A DNA stretch of 64,000 nucleotides. It comes from Siniperca chuatsi. Lineage: Eukaryota; Chordata; Actinopteri; Centrarchiformes; Sinipercidae. The notes below the pieces were generated by a model. It ran no database searches. It was not told where the DNA came from and worked only from the letters and a program-made list of their open reading frames with translations. The stretch is taken from the NCBI RefSeq assembly GCF_020085105.1, contig NC_058064.1:11748501-11812500 (forward strand), written 5' to 3'. Shown here one piece after another: positions 46,834 to 61,800 of the stretch; positions within the stretch are counted from its first letter, which is position 1, and every line of letters begins with the position of its first letter. The translations under genes and the position numbers were made by a program.

Positions 46834-49800
46834 CAGTAATTTGTAAGAACTCGGTACAAATACATTTGTAATGTCAACTACCTAGCTAATTTCCATGACT
46901 GAATTTCCAAACCTATTTCCATGGGGTGTATACAGTGAACAGTCCCAGCCTTATTAGCACAATCAGCAGTCCCACATACCTCATGGTCTGCTGGAGTCTG
47001 AGCCACTGTACCCACCTAAGTAGTAAAGAAGTTTGCTCTGCAAATAAAGGCTTCTCATCAACATCAAGAGCTTTAGATGTGACATAAAGCTATCAACAAG
47101 CAAACGAGCAAAATCATCTCCACAAAGCAACAGTTATGAAGAACTACTCCACTTACTGATTCCTGAAAGAACAATTAGGCCCATTATGAATGTGTCAGTG
47201 CTGGTGTGTAGTGTTTACAATATGCCAGACAAGAGCCATATGTAACAGGTTAGAATTTACTTTACAAGTGACAGAATATCTTTGCACCACAAGGATAGAA
47301 GATTCTTTGAGGAAATGTCTTTAAAGCAGTGGCTAAGTGTTGTCAATAGAACTGCTAGGCTTTCATTTTAATATTAGGTTTCTTTGAGGACATCAGCGCA
47401 CATTTCAATGACTCAAATGTAATAATCAATGAAAGTGTCTCTGATGTAAACACCTTGATTGCATGAGAGGCAGAGTTATTTCCCCCTCTGCTGCTGTATT
47501 ATCATCATGAATAAGTGAAAATTATTAACAAATAAAAATGAAGAAAAAAGTACTCGTCTGTGACCAAATGTGGGTGCTGACCTAGAATAGGATCAGAAGT
47601 AAAAAGAGAAATGTGAAAAGCTGTCGAGAAGGAAACTCACATCTCCAGCAAATGTGATGAAATAAGGTCTGGGGAGGTAGATGCTGAAGTTGTTGTACAG
47701 CTCCTGTTCAAACGTAATCTTACCATCCTGTGGAAAAACACAAAGACCAGGTTGAATGGAGGATATGAATTAGGTATCAGTTAGTACAACAGACAAATTA
47801 ATGCTACAGTATAGGTCGTAAATGAACAGACATCCCACAGATTCCACTGTGTGGCTATAAAAATATAAGGTTGTCACAGTGAGGTTGATCCACGGGTGGT
47901 CATTTGAGTGGGCCCCCAGAAAATTGAGTGGGTCCCTAAAAAAATTTGTGTTTTTTGACAAATTGTAGGGTTAAACTTGTGTTTATGGATGGGTATCATT
48001 AGGACTTTGTTGATACTACTACCCTTAACAATACTCTCATCGGTTCTTTTTCATTATTAAATAATTGCTTTTTAAAATATTTGTTCTTTTAAAAAAAAGA
48101 ATAAATTCAGAAAAGGATTAGAATTTTATATTTTAAATATAACTAAATGTTTCTAGAGTAGCAACAGTAATGTTTAAAACAGCAAAGTCACTTTATAAAC
48201 TCAACATTTCACTGGAAACAAATCTAAAATGTCAATAAAATAAATCATATTCCTGATATACAAAATATTGAGTGAAGTTTAGAATGAATAAGAATGAAGA
48301 ATTCAGACATCAGTTAGTATCAGTCCCTCCTCTTGTGCTCTGTCCTCCTCCCTCTGCTGCTGATGTGATTCACTGCCTGCAAGTACGTTACCGCTGGTAG
48401 AGAGAGGAGGTCCTGGTTTGTCTCAGCCAGTAGCTAAGTTTACAAAATTTTTCCAAATTTTAAGATACAAGACAAACTAAGCTAAACAGTTGGACTACAG
48501 ACACCTATTGTTTTAGCTTGTTTGTAACAATTAGCAGAGTTAGCGCGCTGTGCTTGTGTAAACATAGCGCCGGTGGATCAGCCTGCGCACAGAGCAGATT
48601 AAATTAAAATATTGCTTTCTACATGTTCACATGGTTATGCTTGTTGAACAACTGTCTTGATAAAGTACTGGCACTTCACTCACAAAGGTTTTATTGCACT
48701 TCTTACAGTAACGAGCAAAGCTCAACTCAAGTAATCCCTGCTGTTGCAGGGAGGCGGTGGAGACTGGGCTATGTGTGTGTGCTCAGCCCTGACACAGAGA
48801 GTAGGTGAGAGGCCGCAGCCTGATGATAAATTACACCAAATTTTTTGACAGCAAGGTTTCTTTTAGTTTATTTCTATGATTTCAACATGTATTTGTTGTT
48901 CACAATGTAGCATTGTCAGGTAAAAAATAGGGTGGGTCCCCTGGACACGTCAATAGTGAGTTATACTGCGTCCTTTCGGATTTTAACGCGTCAGAGACGC
49001 AGGACGTGTACCTAGCAGCATCACTGGTTGTCATGAATATCAAATGGTGGTACACCGCCACTGGATATTAATTGTGGTGAGCACCATCATCTGCCAGCTA
49101 CTACAGTGACAAACCACAATGATTAATCATAATCATCAATGTGCAGAACCGCTTTCTGCTTTGTATTTACTTACCTTGATGTCTAAGACTCTGATGAAGT
49201 AGGATCGTTGGGGGTTGTCTTTGACCAGACAGGCCACCCCACAGCATCTCTTGTTCCAGCTGGAGTTCCTATCTGCTGTGAACACCTGGACCACTGCTGA
49301 AGACAATGTCTGGAGGGAGGGAGGGAGAGAGAGGGAGGGAGAGTCACACTTATCCTGTGTTGCATAAGTAGTCCTACATAAGCAGTGTGTTTTTTGCAGC
49401 CATGTAAATATATCTCACAAGATGGTGATAAAATAAAATGCATACTGTACAAACAGAATGTGAGCTGCAATGCTGGAGATACAGCAGAAGCACTGTGGCA
49501 GTCTGGGTGTACAGTACAGTACAGAATAGCACTTACGCTACCAAGGCTTAAAAAGACCACAGTAGCCTCAAAATTTGGGAACTGGGTCAGGGAGGGAGGG
49601 GTGACCATGAATTTTTTCCGATTCCAATTAATTTAAGGAACGTTGCCTCCTCAGTGCTATGTTCCCAAGCCCATAACTCAGACATTAAGCGAAGCCCACC
49701 ATCTTTAAGGATGTTCCAAATGGTTAAATGGCTCTTGGAGGAGCCAAAAAGCTTCCAGAAAAGCCCAGAGTGAAGTGCACGCTATGCACATCTTGCATTG

Positions 49801-52800
49801 GGAGCTGCATTTTTTATAAGAGAGATATATTGTACATCTGTTAGGAACAAGCATGACCTTATAAATTTACCAAGTGGCCTATCATTGGCTGGTCTGTGGG
49901 CAGCAAATCGGTTTGGTAATGACATAACTCAAAACCCAATGTCTTGCAGAAAATGGACTCACCATGCACAACAACATTCCTACCATGACAAATGATAGAT
50001 GTAGCAACATGCTGTGTGCTTTCCAGCTGCGGGCACTGTGAGATATGTAAGGACAAGAGGAAACTATGAGGGGAGATCAATAAAAACTACAGTTCTATGG
50101 CACTGTTAGAACAGGATGACACAGCAATAAGAAATAGTTTCAGAACAAGAATGGTTACATTCTTCAGCTGCCCTGACCTGAATCTCAAAGAAAATGTGTG
50201 GAATGATCTAAAAAGAGCTGTTCGCACATGTTCCCCAACTAAACAGCTTGAGTCAATATTTTCATAATACAGGCCTAAATTCACGAGTACATTTTAAAAC
50301 TAAAGTCATGTGAAATGGGCCTAGAAGAAAACACAGGCTAGGACCATACCTATTCCAAACCCCTCTCCAAAGATTTTGTATCAAAAAAGAAAACGTGTAA
50401 AACGTGTAGTAGATACTATTACTAAGGAATCAAATCATATGCCAGCTTTTTACAATACTTACAATACTCTTTGCTGAATAAAATCCTACTTCACTAATAC
50501 TGAAATTATTTTCAATATGTTTCCAGTGTTTGATGGGCAGCATGAAAGTATATTGACATAACAAACTGAGTGACAGTGACTCTGTGGGGGTCAAGTCGCT
50601 CTACTCTGCAGTTGTCAGAAAAGAGTCCATCAATGCCAAATGCCTGACAAGCAGCACTAACATATGACTATGAAGAGACACATATCCACTAAGATGAATG
50701 AAAGCAGTGGGAGTAAGTGAGACTACAGAGATGAGATAGGTTGTTAACATAGACCAAAATTAATTTTGTCCCTATATTGTATCATTGTAAGAACACAGAA
50801 TTGTAACCAATCTGTTTTGAGAGAGAGTTTATCTTGTTTGACACTGGTGACCGTAAACTGTGGATGCAAGGTTTACTCTGGTTATGTATTAAATACATAG
50901 CAAGCATCTGAGCATCTCCTGAAGTCTAAAATCCCTGAAGGATCTACACTATATTAAGACTGAGCCCACACACACCCAATGCTTGGCTTAATGACTACAC
51001 GTGGTAAAATTAAATATAAGCTGTCTCATGCAGTATCTTCTATGCTGCGGACCAATATTAAGCACATACCAAGTCACTGAGTAACACAGAAAAAAAAACA
51101 AACAAACAAAAAAAAAAAACCCAGAGTAACCAAGTAACATAACTAATCCAGTCAACTAACAGTTTTATATCTTTTTTGTACCCAGATCACAAATGTTTTT
51201 GTATGGATTTTCATATCAGTTACAATGCCTATATTTTGACAATTTGTGCGTGAATTTTTCAGCTAACCCCCGTTTATCACCTTTCATTTTAAGTGTTTGA
51301 AGTTTGAGACATCACATCATTAGTGAGATATATTCGTATAGTGTGTTCTTGCTGGGGAAGCAGTGGGGTGAAAGGCAAAGAGAGGTAAAGGCTGTCAGTC
51401 TGAGATTAAACTGTATAATGATATGCACATACACACTGACGAACACACCTGTAGCGCACACGCGCACACATCCTTGATCATAAGATCAGATCATGCTCCC
51501 ACAGGTTTTACAAGTTGCTGCAGGGATGTTCTCACACTGAGGGGGTCCAGGTTCACAGTCATTACCACACAGATGAAAGCTAGAGCATCAAAACGGGAAA
51601 TGCCTGGTGATTTCCAGGCCATTTCAACTCAATAGTTCCAGGAATTATTGCATACTTCAAGACAACATACAGAGCCCTTCTGTTCTTTGTAATTTAGTGT
51701 TGTGTGTATGTGATGATGTTTAAACAGATGTGCAGAGGCAGAAAAGGAATATTAAAAATGCCAGCAAGCATGACACCTGTTTCTGAAGCAGTGAGGATGT
51801 GATCTGTGCCTTTTCTGGTTATTTTTCTGCTTCCACACGTTTGTCTCTTTTCATCTTGCTCTGGTCGAGAAAGTCAGCAACAGCACAGCTGTAGTTTAAA
51901 CATCAATAAATAACAAGAGAAATCCCTGTCCCTAGTCCTAACATTGATACTAGCAACAAACAGTGTTTGCCTACAGTATGAATGAATACTGCACACAACA
52001 GCATTACCTCAGAAGCAGGTACTTTCTGAGTGAAGCAACTATGATACAGGAACCAAAACTGAAAATAAGTTCCTGTGGTCAAAATGCAGGTAACAACAGA
52101 AAATCTTCAGTTGAAAAGGACCACTTGTCTGTGTCTGATTCCTAAGAACTGACTGCCCAAGAGTAGTCCCAGACACTGATGCTATGTCTTCTCTGTGGGT
52201 CATTAGGACTAAATGGTGTTAGCTATCTTGTTTGTAAGATGTACAGCCTTCATGAGCACTGGAGTAAAAAAAACTGGTAGGTGAAAGCAAGCAAAGTAGT
52301 ATTGCTACCATGTTTCATTAAACTCTTTACTTCTGCTTGAAGTAACGTTATCAATACTCAGCTGTTCTTGCTCTAATGGTGTTACCGAGGACGAGGTGCT
52401 CGCCGGCTGCACTTCGGTGACCCGAGGCTGGGCTAATGTTGTTGACTCAGTGGAGCCGCGAATGTTAGCACTCTTCTGCATCGCCATCGCCTCCAGTATT
52501 TGGCCATCTGAAAACACTGTTTGGGGTGTTATTTGGCTTTAACCTTTCCTCCATGACATTATCCTTAAATGTCACAAAGGCTAGCTGCTAAGGTTTCTAG
52601 GTAACGTTAGCTTGTTGTAGTTGGAAGCGTCAAAAATTAGAGTAAAGAACACTAATCTCAGACCTGCTGTTTTCTTATAGTGCGTTCACCTTTTAGCCAA
52701 CAGATGTCACTGGTGAGCTTTCCAACAATTATATCTATGTTTCCAACAAAGCCGCCATTGTAACTGTAGTTTAAAAAAACATCTAAAAAATAAATTAAAA

Positions 52801-55800
52801 AAAAATTCCTGATGCTTGGGCCCGGTGGGCTTGCAATACACTGGTGCAAACCCTGGAGTATAACCTCGCAGTATGAATGATGCTGCAGAACATATCAGCC
52901 TAAAGGTGTACTCCCCCATAACCATGGATACATTCATCAGTATTATGATTTTGAGTTCAACCGTATAACCCAGACCTACTAATTGATAAATAATTAATAT
53001 TTGGTTGATTTGTTTGGTTCATCTGTTGCCTAACAATACATGATATGTATAATCTAAGTAGGTACTTCACAGGCATGCAACTATTTTATTGGTGTATCTG
53101 TGTCCAGCTCCCGACTTTAAAGCTATGTTGTCAGAGAAGCAATTTGTCTTTCAGCACTGCACATACAAGATATTTTTAAATATTTATACAAACATTCAGT
53201 CTCTTGGCAGCATTACAGTTCTTGATTGTTTGAATTTGGACTTATGATCAAAAGAATAATGTGAATTCTGATTTATGATGGAATTTCTCTGTAACGGCGC
53301 CTGTAATAGTGTCCAGGCTCTGAGGCCCTGGGGTTCCATCTGCTCATGGAGCGCTGATTGTTCCTGACAGGGCCAAAGCCTGCAGGAAGTGGAGCTCTGT
53401 CTGTGGCATCATCAAAACCTGACAAAAACGCTTGCTCACTCTTAAATACACACTCTCTCTTTTATGCACTTGTTCTCAAACACGCTCAGTTTCTACATCC
53501 GTTTTCTACATCTTTCTGATACAATGATGAAGCTTATCACCTGTCCAGCACTCAGACTGCACAATCACAATCTTTCTTTTTCACACACAGAACAAGGAGA
53601 CTACAAAGCACTCTGTTCAGATTTTATCAATATACTGCTGGACTGTGAAAGCTACAGCAATGTTCCTTAATCTTTCTATATTTTAAGGCCTCCATGACTA
53701 AAGGGGCCATCTTAACTGTAGTTTACATGCACAGGAAGAAGTCAATGCTAATTTATGCAGGTGACACCAAAAAGAAAAAATATCTGGGATAACATTTTGT
53801 GATTTAATGTTTCCAGGATGTGCAGTGATGTTGCTAGGTATGCATCCTGCGTCTCTGATGCATTAAAATCTGAAAGGACACAGTAAACTCACTTATGACG
53901 TGTCCAGGGGATGCACACAATTTCCCCCCCTGACAATTCTACATTGTGAACAAAAAACCTGTGTTGAAATCATAGCAATAAACAAAATAAACCTCGCTTT
54001 TACCCGGAATGTTTGGGCAGTGCACCAGTAATTTTTCTTATTAACAGTATGCCAGTATTTGAGTGCCTGTTACAGTAAGAATTATGGCCAATGAGCCACT
54101 ATTGAATGTTTACATTTTTTCAAAATAAATGACACAAAGTTTATTTAAAATCCTAAAACCGAGGTAGATACCAAACTGTAAATTTTATGTACCGTTACAC
54201 ACCTAACACGAATTTGTCAAAAAACACTAATTTTACTGGGCACCTACTCAAATGACCACTTGTGGGTCCTGGGGACTCACTACAATGAAAACCTATCAAC
54301 ATCACTGGATGTGGACAGTAATGATTGTGATCCACCTTGTGTGATCACAAGATTTGAAAGCACAAAAATCAGACATGTGACCAAAATACTAGGTACGGTA
54401 GAGACGCAGACAGGTCACATGGGAAAGAAATATCACATGAGCCATTTTTATGGCTTATGTGAGATGAACCAAGTGGAAAAGAATGAATCGACCAAATGTT
54501 GGAGAAAAAAATTCCGTGTTTGAATGTGAAAACACTACTGTAGTTTCTGAAAGTGAATCATTAACTCTTTACCTAAGGTGTGGTAGCTGTGTCCAAAGTC
54601 ATGACGTTGTACTTATATCATTTGTTAAATAAGAAACAACAGCACAGAAAAATTTTAATTATATGTTCACAATCAGACCCAATTGTGAACAAAATATTTG
54701 TGAAATGAGGAAGACTGCAATTTCTGTCTTTGTGCAGTCTTATGTGAAATGTTTTAGAAATTGCCTTGAACAAGGCAGAGTTTTATTCTGATTGCATTAA
54801 AAAAAAAGTCAGGGCATTAAGGTTCTGTTTGCAAAAACAGCTCTCGTGTCCTTCTTGCTTTCTGCAGAAGCAAACTATAGTTGACGTTCTCCTTTGAATG
54901 TCGTCCATCAGCCATTCGGTCAAGCTGTTCCATATTGGCACAAGTTAGGCACCATAACACCTCTTCACAAGATCTTCCGGGGAAGAAGCGAGTGAGGTGG
55001 TGAAAAGATGGGAAGGAGTGGGATGAAACAGAAGACAGGACAAGTGGCTGATGCAGAAAGGCAGTGTAGGAAAAAAGAGTGAGAAAAGGAGAGTGAAGAT
55101 GTAAGAAAGGAGGGAAGCGATGTACAGTAAGAGAAAAGAAGTGAAGAGTTAGATGCAAAACAGGCTTGAAGAAGGGCTGAAAGAACATGAGAAATATGAA
55201 TGACAGAAAGGGGAGTAGGAGCAGATGACATAAAAGGGGTAAGGTGAGACTAAAAAGGAGAAAGGAAGGAGAGAAAATTAGAAAAGTGGGCAAAGTGGAG
55301 GAAAAGAGGAGTCATGTTCTATTTCTCCAGCACAAATCACCAGAGGAGGCTGACCACGGGACTTCCTGTAGGACAGGACTGCTGATCAGGCAGTCTGTGG
55401 ACATGCACACACACACACACACAGTGTGAATTGGACCACTTCCATCTTCTGCCCAGTCAGACAGTGTTGCTGATAGTGAAAACAGCAAAAGGAATACCAA
55501 TGAGTAAAACCAATGAGTAAGACCACTGTGTATGTACCTGTATGTGTCTCTCTTTCTTTATGCATATGTGTGGCTGAATTACTTAGACAAGCAGAGTGCA
55601 GGCTGAATATGTATTCTGTACATATTTTTGTTGCGAAATCTAAGATTCAAATTATATCTGATATCACATACAACAACAGTGTCTCAAAAAAAAAAATCAC
55701 ATCACAACATAAATAAGAAAAACAATCAATTATTTCCTAATGATTTGAATGAACACTTTCCTCGCCATAGAGTCGTGGAAATCGTTTTTTGGCAATAGAC

Positions 55801-58800
55801 AGCCACTGTCCAAACAACAGGCAAAAAAAAGAACTGAATAAAAATAACATGGTGTGTGGGCAATTTTATTTCTATGTCATTGGAGCAAGCAACAACGCTA
55901 AATGCAACTGCCAAAGCAATGCTGTGCAAAAAACTTGCACTTTGAATCTGCTGGACATAAAATCTCCCTCTATTGTAGCAAGCTCCCAAGACTACGAGCA
56001 GACAAACAGGAAAGGACAGCTTTGCTACTTTCAAATAATTAACTAGTATACAAACAAGCCCTTTACAGCTTGAATAAATCAAGCACTTAGTTGCACGGAG
56101 CCAACTGTGGGCTGTGCATCTTAGAAAGAAGACAGTACGAAGAAACTAGATGTTGACCGATATTGGATTTTTAAAGGCTGATATAATAGGGGTGGGACGA
56201 TACAGGTACCTCACGATTCAATTCTGTGGCAATATGTGGTCCACGATATGATAATATCACGATTCGCGATATCTACGATATTGAATATATTGGAAAAAAT
56301 TTCATCAACGATATATCACGATATATGTGACTGAAAAGAAAAAGAAGGAATAAGGAAATAAGGAAATTTTATGCATTTATTAATGCCAACATTTCCAACA
56401 TTGTGCAAAGAAATATGCATTTGCATAACTCACTGCCTCCTGGTCTTAAATGTAAACACTGTACATCTAGACAGATAAAAGTGCATGAACATTACAAAAC
56501 AACATGAACATTAACATGTGTAAACCATAATACTGAAACGTCAGTAGTAAGTTACTGTAAACGGTGGACACATCAAGGCATATTCTTCTTGAGGAAAACT
56601 AACTGATCAGCATGCTCAGATGTAAGAGCACACCTCTGAGCAGAGATTATGTCACCGGTGGTAGAAAAGATTCTCTCTGATGGCACGCTAGTCCCTGGCA
56701 CACACAGGTACCTCTGGGCCAGCTTGGCAAGGTGTGGGTACTTGCATGCCTCAGATTTCCACCAACCCAACGGCTCATCTGACAGTGGTAGAGGTGAGGA
56801 TTCTTGATATTGCTGAACCTCCTTTTTAGCCTTGGAGTTAGGTGATGATGATGGGGTCAGGTAAGATCTGGCATGCTGGAATGTTTGTCCAAGGAGGTTT
56901 GCAAGTGCGGATCTCCTTTTTTTTGGTGTGTGTGGTGGTCGGTCCTCATCACTGGTGTCATCATTCCTTATTAATCCAGACCAAGAAGTCAGGAAAAAGC
57001 ACTTTACACTAAGGAACAAAATATATATCATGTTAACAATAATATTTTATAACACATTACAGTTATCATATGCAATTAAGTAACAAAACAATAAACGCCT
57101 TACCTCTGGAGATAAGAGGGCAGCAGTAACAGCTGGCTGTTGCTCAAGAAACCGGCTGATCATCTCATAGGCACTGTTCCAGCGGACAACAACATCAGTT
57201 ATCAGCTTGTGGTGCGGAAGGCCTAACATCTTCTGGTTCCTCTTCAGTGCCTCAGCTGCTGAGGTGCTCCTGTGGAAGAATGTGCAAATTCTCCTAATTC
57301 TCCCGAGCAGTCGAGCGACATTTGGCAGTTTGAGGGCACGCTGCACCGCGAGATTCAAAACATGAGCGAAACAGCGAACGTGTGGATATCCAGCAATCTC
57401 AACAGCTACGGACATATTCGCTGCGTTGTCAGTCACCACTGCTGGCTCTTTCTCGGTGAGCTTCCACTCGTCTACAGCCGTCTTAAGCACCTCTGCCATG
57501 TGAGCGCCAGTATGACTGTCATTCATAGCCCGAGTCTGAAGGACGTAGCTTTGGGCATCCCAGTTGTCGTCTATGAAGTGGGCAGTAATAGTTACGAAGG
57601 ACTCGGTGGCCCTTGACGTCCAACCATCACAGGTTAGTGCAACTCGTTTAGCAGACCGGAGCGCACCCTCCACTTTGGCTCTGGTATCTGCATACAATGC
57701 AGGGATGACTTTGTCTGTAAAGTGCCGACGACTCGGTATCTCGTATCTCGGTTCCAGTGTTGTCAACATTCTGCAAAATCCATCATTCTCGACCACGCTG
57801 TAAGGGCGAAGGTCCTTGCAAATAAATTCGGCGATGGACTTAGTGATACTCTGTGCCCTCGGCGACCCAAAGGGAGCTTTGCTTTGAACGCAGTAGTGAT
57901 TGTCGGCTGACTTGGTTTACCCTCATTATCACCTGAGAGTAGTTCACCGTGATAGCGAGCGAGGTGCATTTGCAGATTCGTAGTGTTGCAGTTATATTTT
58001 ATCTTTGCAAAGCAGTTCTTGCAGATTGCATAGTTTTTATCCAGTGCCTTTCCGTCGACTGTCTCGTAAAACCCGAAGTGTCTCCACACTTTAGAGTGGA
58101 AACTAGCGGGTGGGTCTTTGATTAGTTTTTATTGTTTTCCGCCATTCTTCTCGCTTCTCTTTTTTTTCTGCAATTCTCTGTTGTTTAGTTAACTTGTGTT
58201 CTTCACCGGCCGCTGTTTGTGCCACTTTACCCCTATTTACTCGAACAGCGCCCCCCGCAAACAGAATGGTAGATATTGGGTAGTGACAGTGACAATGACA
58301 ACGGGTAAATTAATCATTTTGTGTTGTAATAAAATATCGATATTGGGCGTTAGTGTATCGATTATTTATTGCGACAGAGAGCACAACAATATATTGCAAT
58401 ATCGATTTTTTTTCCCACCCCTATGATATAATAACGATAATTTGGAGCAGGAAAGTTGATAGCAGATAAATCGGCTGATTCACCCTCAAAGGATCTTTGA
58501 CTTTATTAGAAACTGAATAACTATTGAATTGAACATCTAAGTCAAAGTAATAAATACCTAAATAAATATGGATTACTGAACATCAAAACAGTTCAACTAA
58601 CAATGAATAAGTCCTTATCGCAACAAAAAACTCCTTTGGGATCTCAGGAAGCAAACAAAAATACTCATCAAGACAAAATACAACCATTGGCCAAATAACA
58701 TAAACCATAAAGTGACGCCTCTAGCATCTAATAGACAAGCTCAGTTATTTCCCGACAACTCTGGAGTTACCTCCCGTAGTCCGGCCAGTGCGCTGCTGTC

Positions 58801-61800
58801 GGCTCTAGGGAATGGCCAGCCTGGGAGCCGGGCGGTGATGGTGGGTCCACGAAGTAGAGGATGGAATTGGAAAATAATCTGATTCTGTAGAACGGGTGAA
58901 CTATGAAATACGGACTTTTTGGCTTGTTGCCAGGGGTTGGCAAGCTAATTTATGATGACACTCCGGACAGACTGGGCCTCTTCTAGTGGTGAGTAGATGT
59001 GCCCTTTTGGGTTTAAAATGCTGACATAGAAATTGCCTGAGTTGACTGGTGAGTGCATGTGACGGAGGGCCCAGGGCCCGTGTGCTATACAGCACTGATC
59101 GCTACAGTACGTCCCTGCGTGACTGGTGGAGGGTGGACAGCCATCGGCCACTATCAGAGCCACGTTCCGCTGAGAACAATAGTTTGTGAAACAACCTATC
59201 GCCGCTGATTAATTGACCAAACTGATGAATGGGTCGACCGCTAGAACAAACTAAGTAAAAGTGACTCGGAGATTCTTACATTTTCTGCATAATAAGTACA
59301 TTAACACACTCATACAGTCAGCCACTAAACCACTGGTGGGCATTCTAATTAAATTGGTTAGGGAGACACACAATGTCTGTCTCTTCCAATCTCCCTCTCT
59401 CCCAGTCTCTCACACACACTTCCTGTCTCTCCTAGACTCTCTCTGCATGTAAAGACGTGTACAGACACACAAGAGCATAAGACTGTGAGGAATGTTTCTG
59501 ATTCCACATCTCTGTCACATGCTGAATGACACATTTGTCAGAATGCCAGAGGAATGTCGTCACTGGATTTCTGAAACAGGTTACATAGGTGTAGGAAGAC
59601 ACGCCTCAGACACCTGTGTGTTTCACCTAAAGGAGGGGGCTGGACATCCCACCACATGACCACATACAGGCCTGAGGTGGAAATGTACCCTTTCCAAAGC
59701 AAGCTTGCAAATATACACAGGCACCTCACACACCAAGCGTCTGACTGGTTCACCACAATGACGTGTGACACAAAGAGGAAGAGCCAAGCACATCACTTTT
59801 ACTATTTACAATTAAAGGAAACTATGATCACTATGGGGAAGTAACCTGAGAACAGGCTATGTGAAAATCTATACTATGCAAGAGCAATGCAGATTTGTAC
59901 ACTTTTGTCTCACCTGCATGTTAAATGCACCTTCTCTCAGACTGACCCATATCTATAGAGCAAACTTGATTATGCTGCGTAAAAAAACCCCATAACGCAG
60001 TTTCTTTAATTTATTAATCTGACTCCTTCAACTTTACAACATTTCTTATCTGTAAAGGCTATCAATAACAGGTGATGGAGCGACATTCTTCCCAGCTGAT
60101 ATCACTAGGTGACATTTGCAAGAAACTTTGGTAAAACTACTAAGCAACTATGGTCAAGGGAATAATACAGTTTTATAGTCACTTTTTTTAGTCAATTTAA
60201 TTTATATAGCCCAATATGACAAATTTGCCTCAAGGGGCTTTACAATCTGTACAGCATATGACACCCTCTGTCCTTAGACCCTTGATTTGGATAAGAAAAA
60301 ACTCCCCCAAAAGACCCATTTGAAAAAAATTGGAAGAAACCTCAAGAAGAGCAGGAGGGATCCCTCTTCTAGGACAGACAGGCACGCAATAGATGTTGCG
60401 TGTACAGAATAGACCAACATAATGTTATAATGTGAAAGGATATCCCACCCTACTTTCTCACTGTTAGGTCTTCTGCTGGGCTGTGACACACACACACACA
60501 AACACACCTTGTTGAGGAAATAGGCTGATTTTGCAACAACCCTAATTGCTGAGAACAATATCACCCAACTTTACAGTGAGAGACATGCAAGTGCATTTCT
60601 ACCTTAAAAAGGTGGTGGTGATGCACACAACATGTATGGGTCACAACATTCATGAAGTGAGACAAAGGGTCACAATCGTTCCGCTGGCTGCAAGAGACTT
60701 CTAATAACACTGCAGAGACAACCACTTATGCCACAGTGCCCATCAGAGGATGCATCTGCATTACTATATTAAACCTACTATTTTTTAGTCCAACACCCTG
60801 TTTCATTTGATAAGATCATAAGACCATAATGTAACCACTAGTTTAATGCTAGCAATATTTGACTGTGGTGAGCCACACCACTCTGGAAGGCAAACATCCT
60901 TTGCCATGATGCTCCTGAGTCTTTTAATAATAGTTTTACCTGCGGTAATTGTTTAAATGGTTCATTATTATTCAGATGAACCAGCCAGTGGGGATGGCTG
61001 ACTATTTAGAAAAGGGGACAAAACCTGTCCTGCAAGATCATAAAGAGGAAAAAAAGCAAACATATATAAGAAATAGAATAAGCTTTGTTGTGTAATGGTG
61101 TTGATGCAGCTGCAAATGTCTTACTTAAAATGTGGCTACAATCTGTTGGGTATGGGGCTAACTACAGACACTGTGCACAAGGAGGACACATAAAAATGAG
61201 TCAGCTGAATGCTAAACGTGTTACGTAATATCAGACTATCTCACAATATTGAGTCGTGACATTGCACTACTGATGTTGACTGCAGTCAACCTGGTACAGC
61301 AGGCTACTCCCACTGCTTTCTCGTCAGATTTTGAGAGTCTTTCATTAGGATGACTTTTAGCTAGTCAGCGCTGTCCTCAACCAAGACTGGTCGGCACATT
61401 CTTCTAGGTGGACACACTTCCCGAAAACAACCAAGGTTCAGCTTTGTTATGTAACGTTAATGCCAGTGCAAAATTATTGCTTTGCCTTGCTTTCCGTTGA
61501 TGGCTTTAACAGCTCCAAAACCCCGACTATTAACCCCACTGTCAAAACTAGGCTTAGTGCGTTTAGGCTAGGTGACAGCGGAATTTCAGGATCTCAGGAG
61601 TGTCAAGCTTTAAGTTAAAAGGCATACCAGCAGAGGCCTAAGGCTGGAACTTGCTGCCCAAATGTCACCGTCCCAAACGGGACGTTAAACACAGTCGCTC
61701 GCTCCCAGCCCTCCCTCGTCGCCTCTGCTGTCAAAACAAACCAACCTCTTCAGTTAGAAGTCTCAAATGTTTCCCAGGGAAAACATACACGTTACCCCTG

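Larger units (their letters stand above)
56147..59243. mobile_element. outer hAT-like element carrying a nested hAT
   Basis: Left end TAGATGTTGACCGATATTGG; right end on the other strand TAGCGGTCGACCCATTCATC, an imperfect inverted pair. The flanks GAAGAAAC (56139-56146) and GAACAAAC (59244-59251) differ at one base and are read as an 8-bp target duplication. Its own body is 56147-56186 plus 58432-59243; the rest is the inserted hAT. No transposase frame remains in the outer part. Confidence 0.55.

Noticed and set aside
54817..55293. 158-codon minus-strand frame rich in Phe, Leu and Ser
   Set aside because: Lies in a purine-rich (plus strand) low-complexity tract of wasl intron 1; no family features or splice sites.
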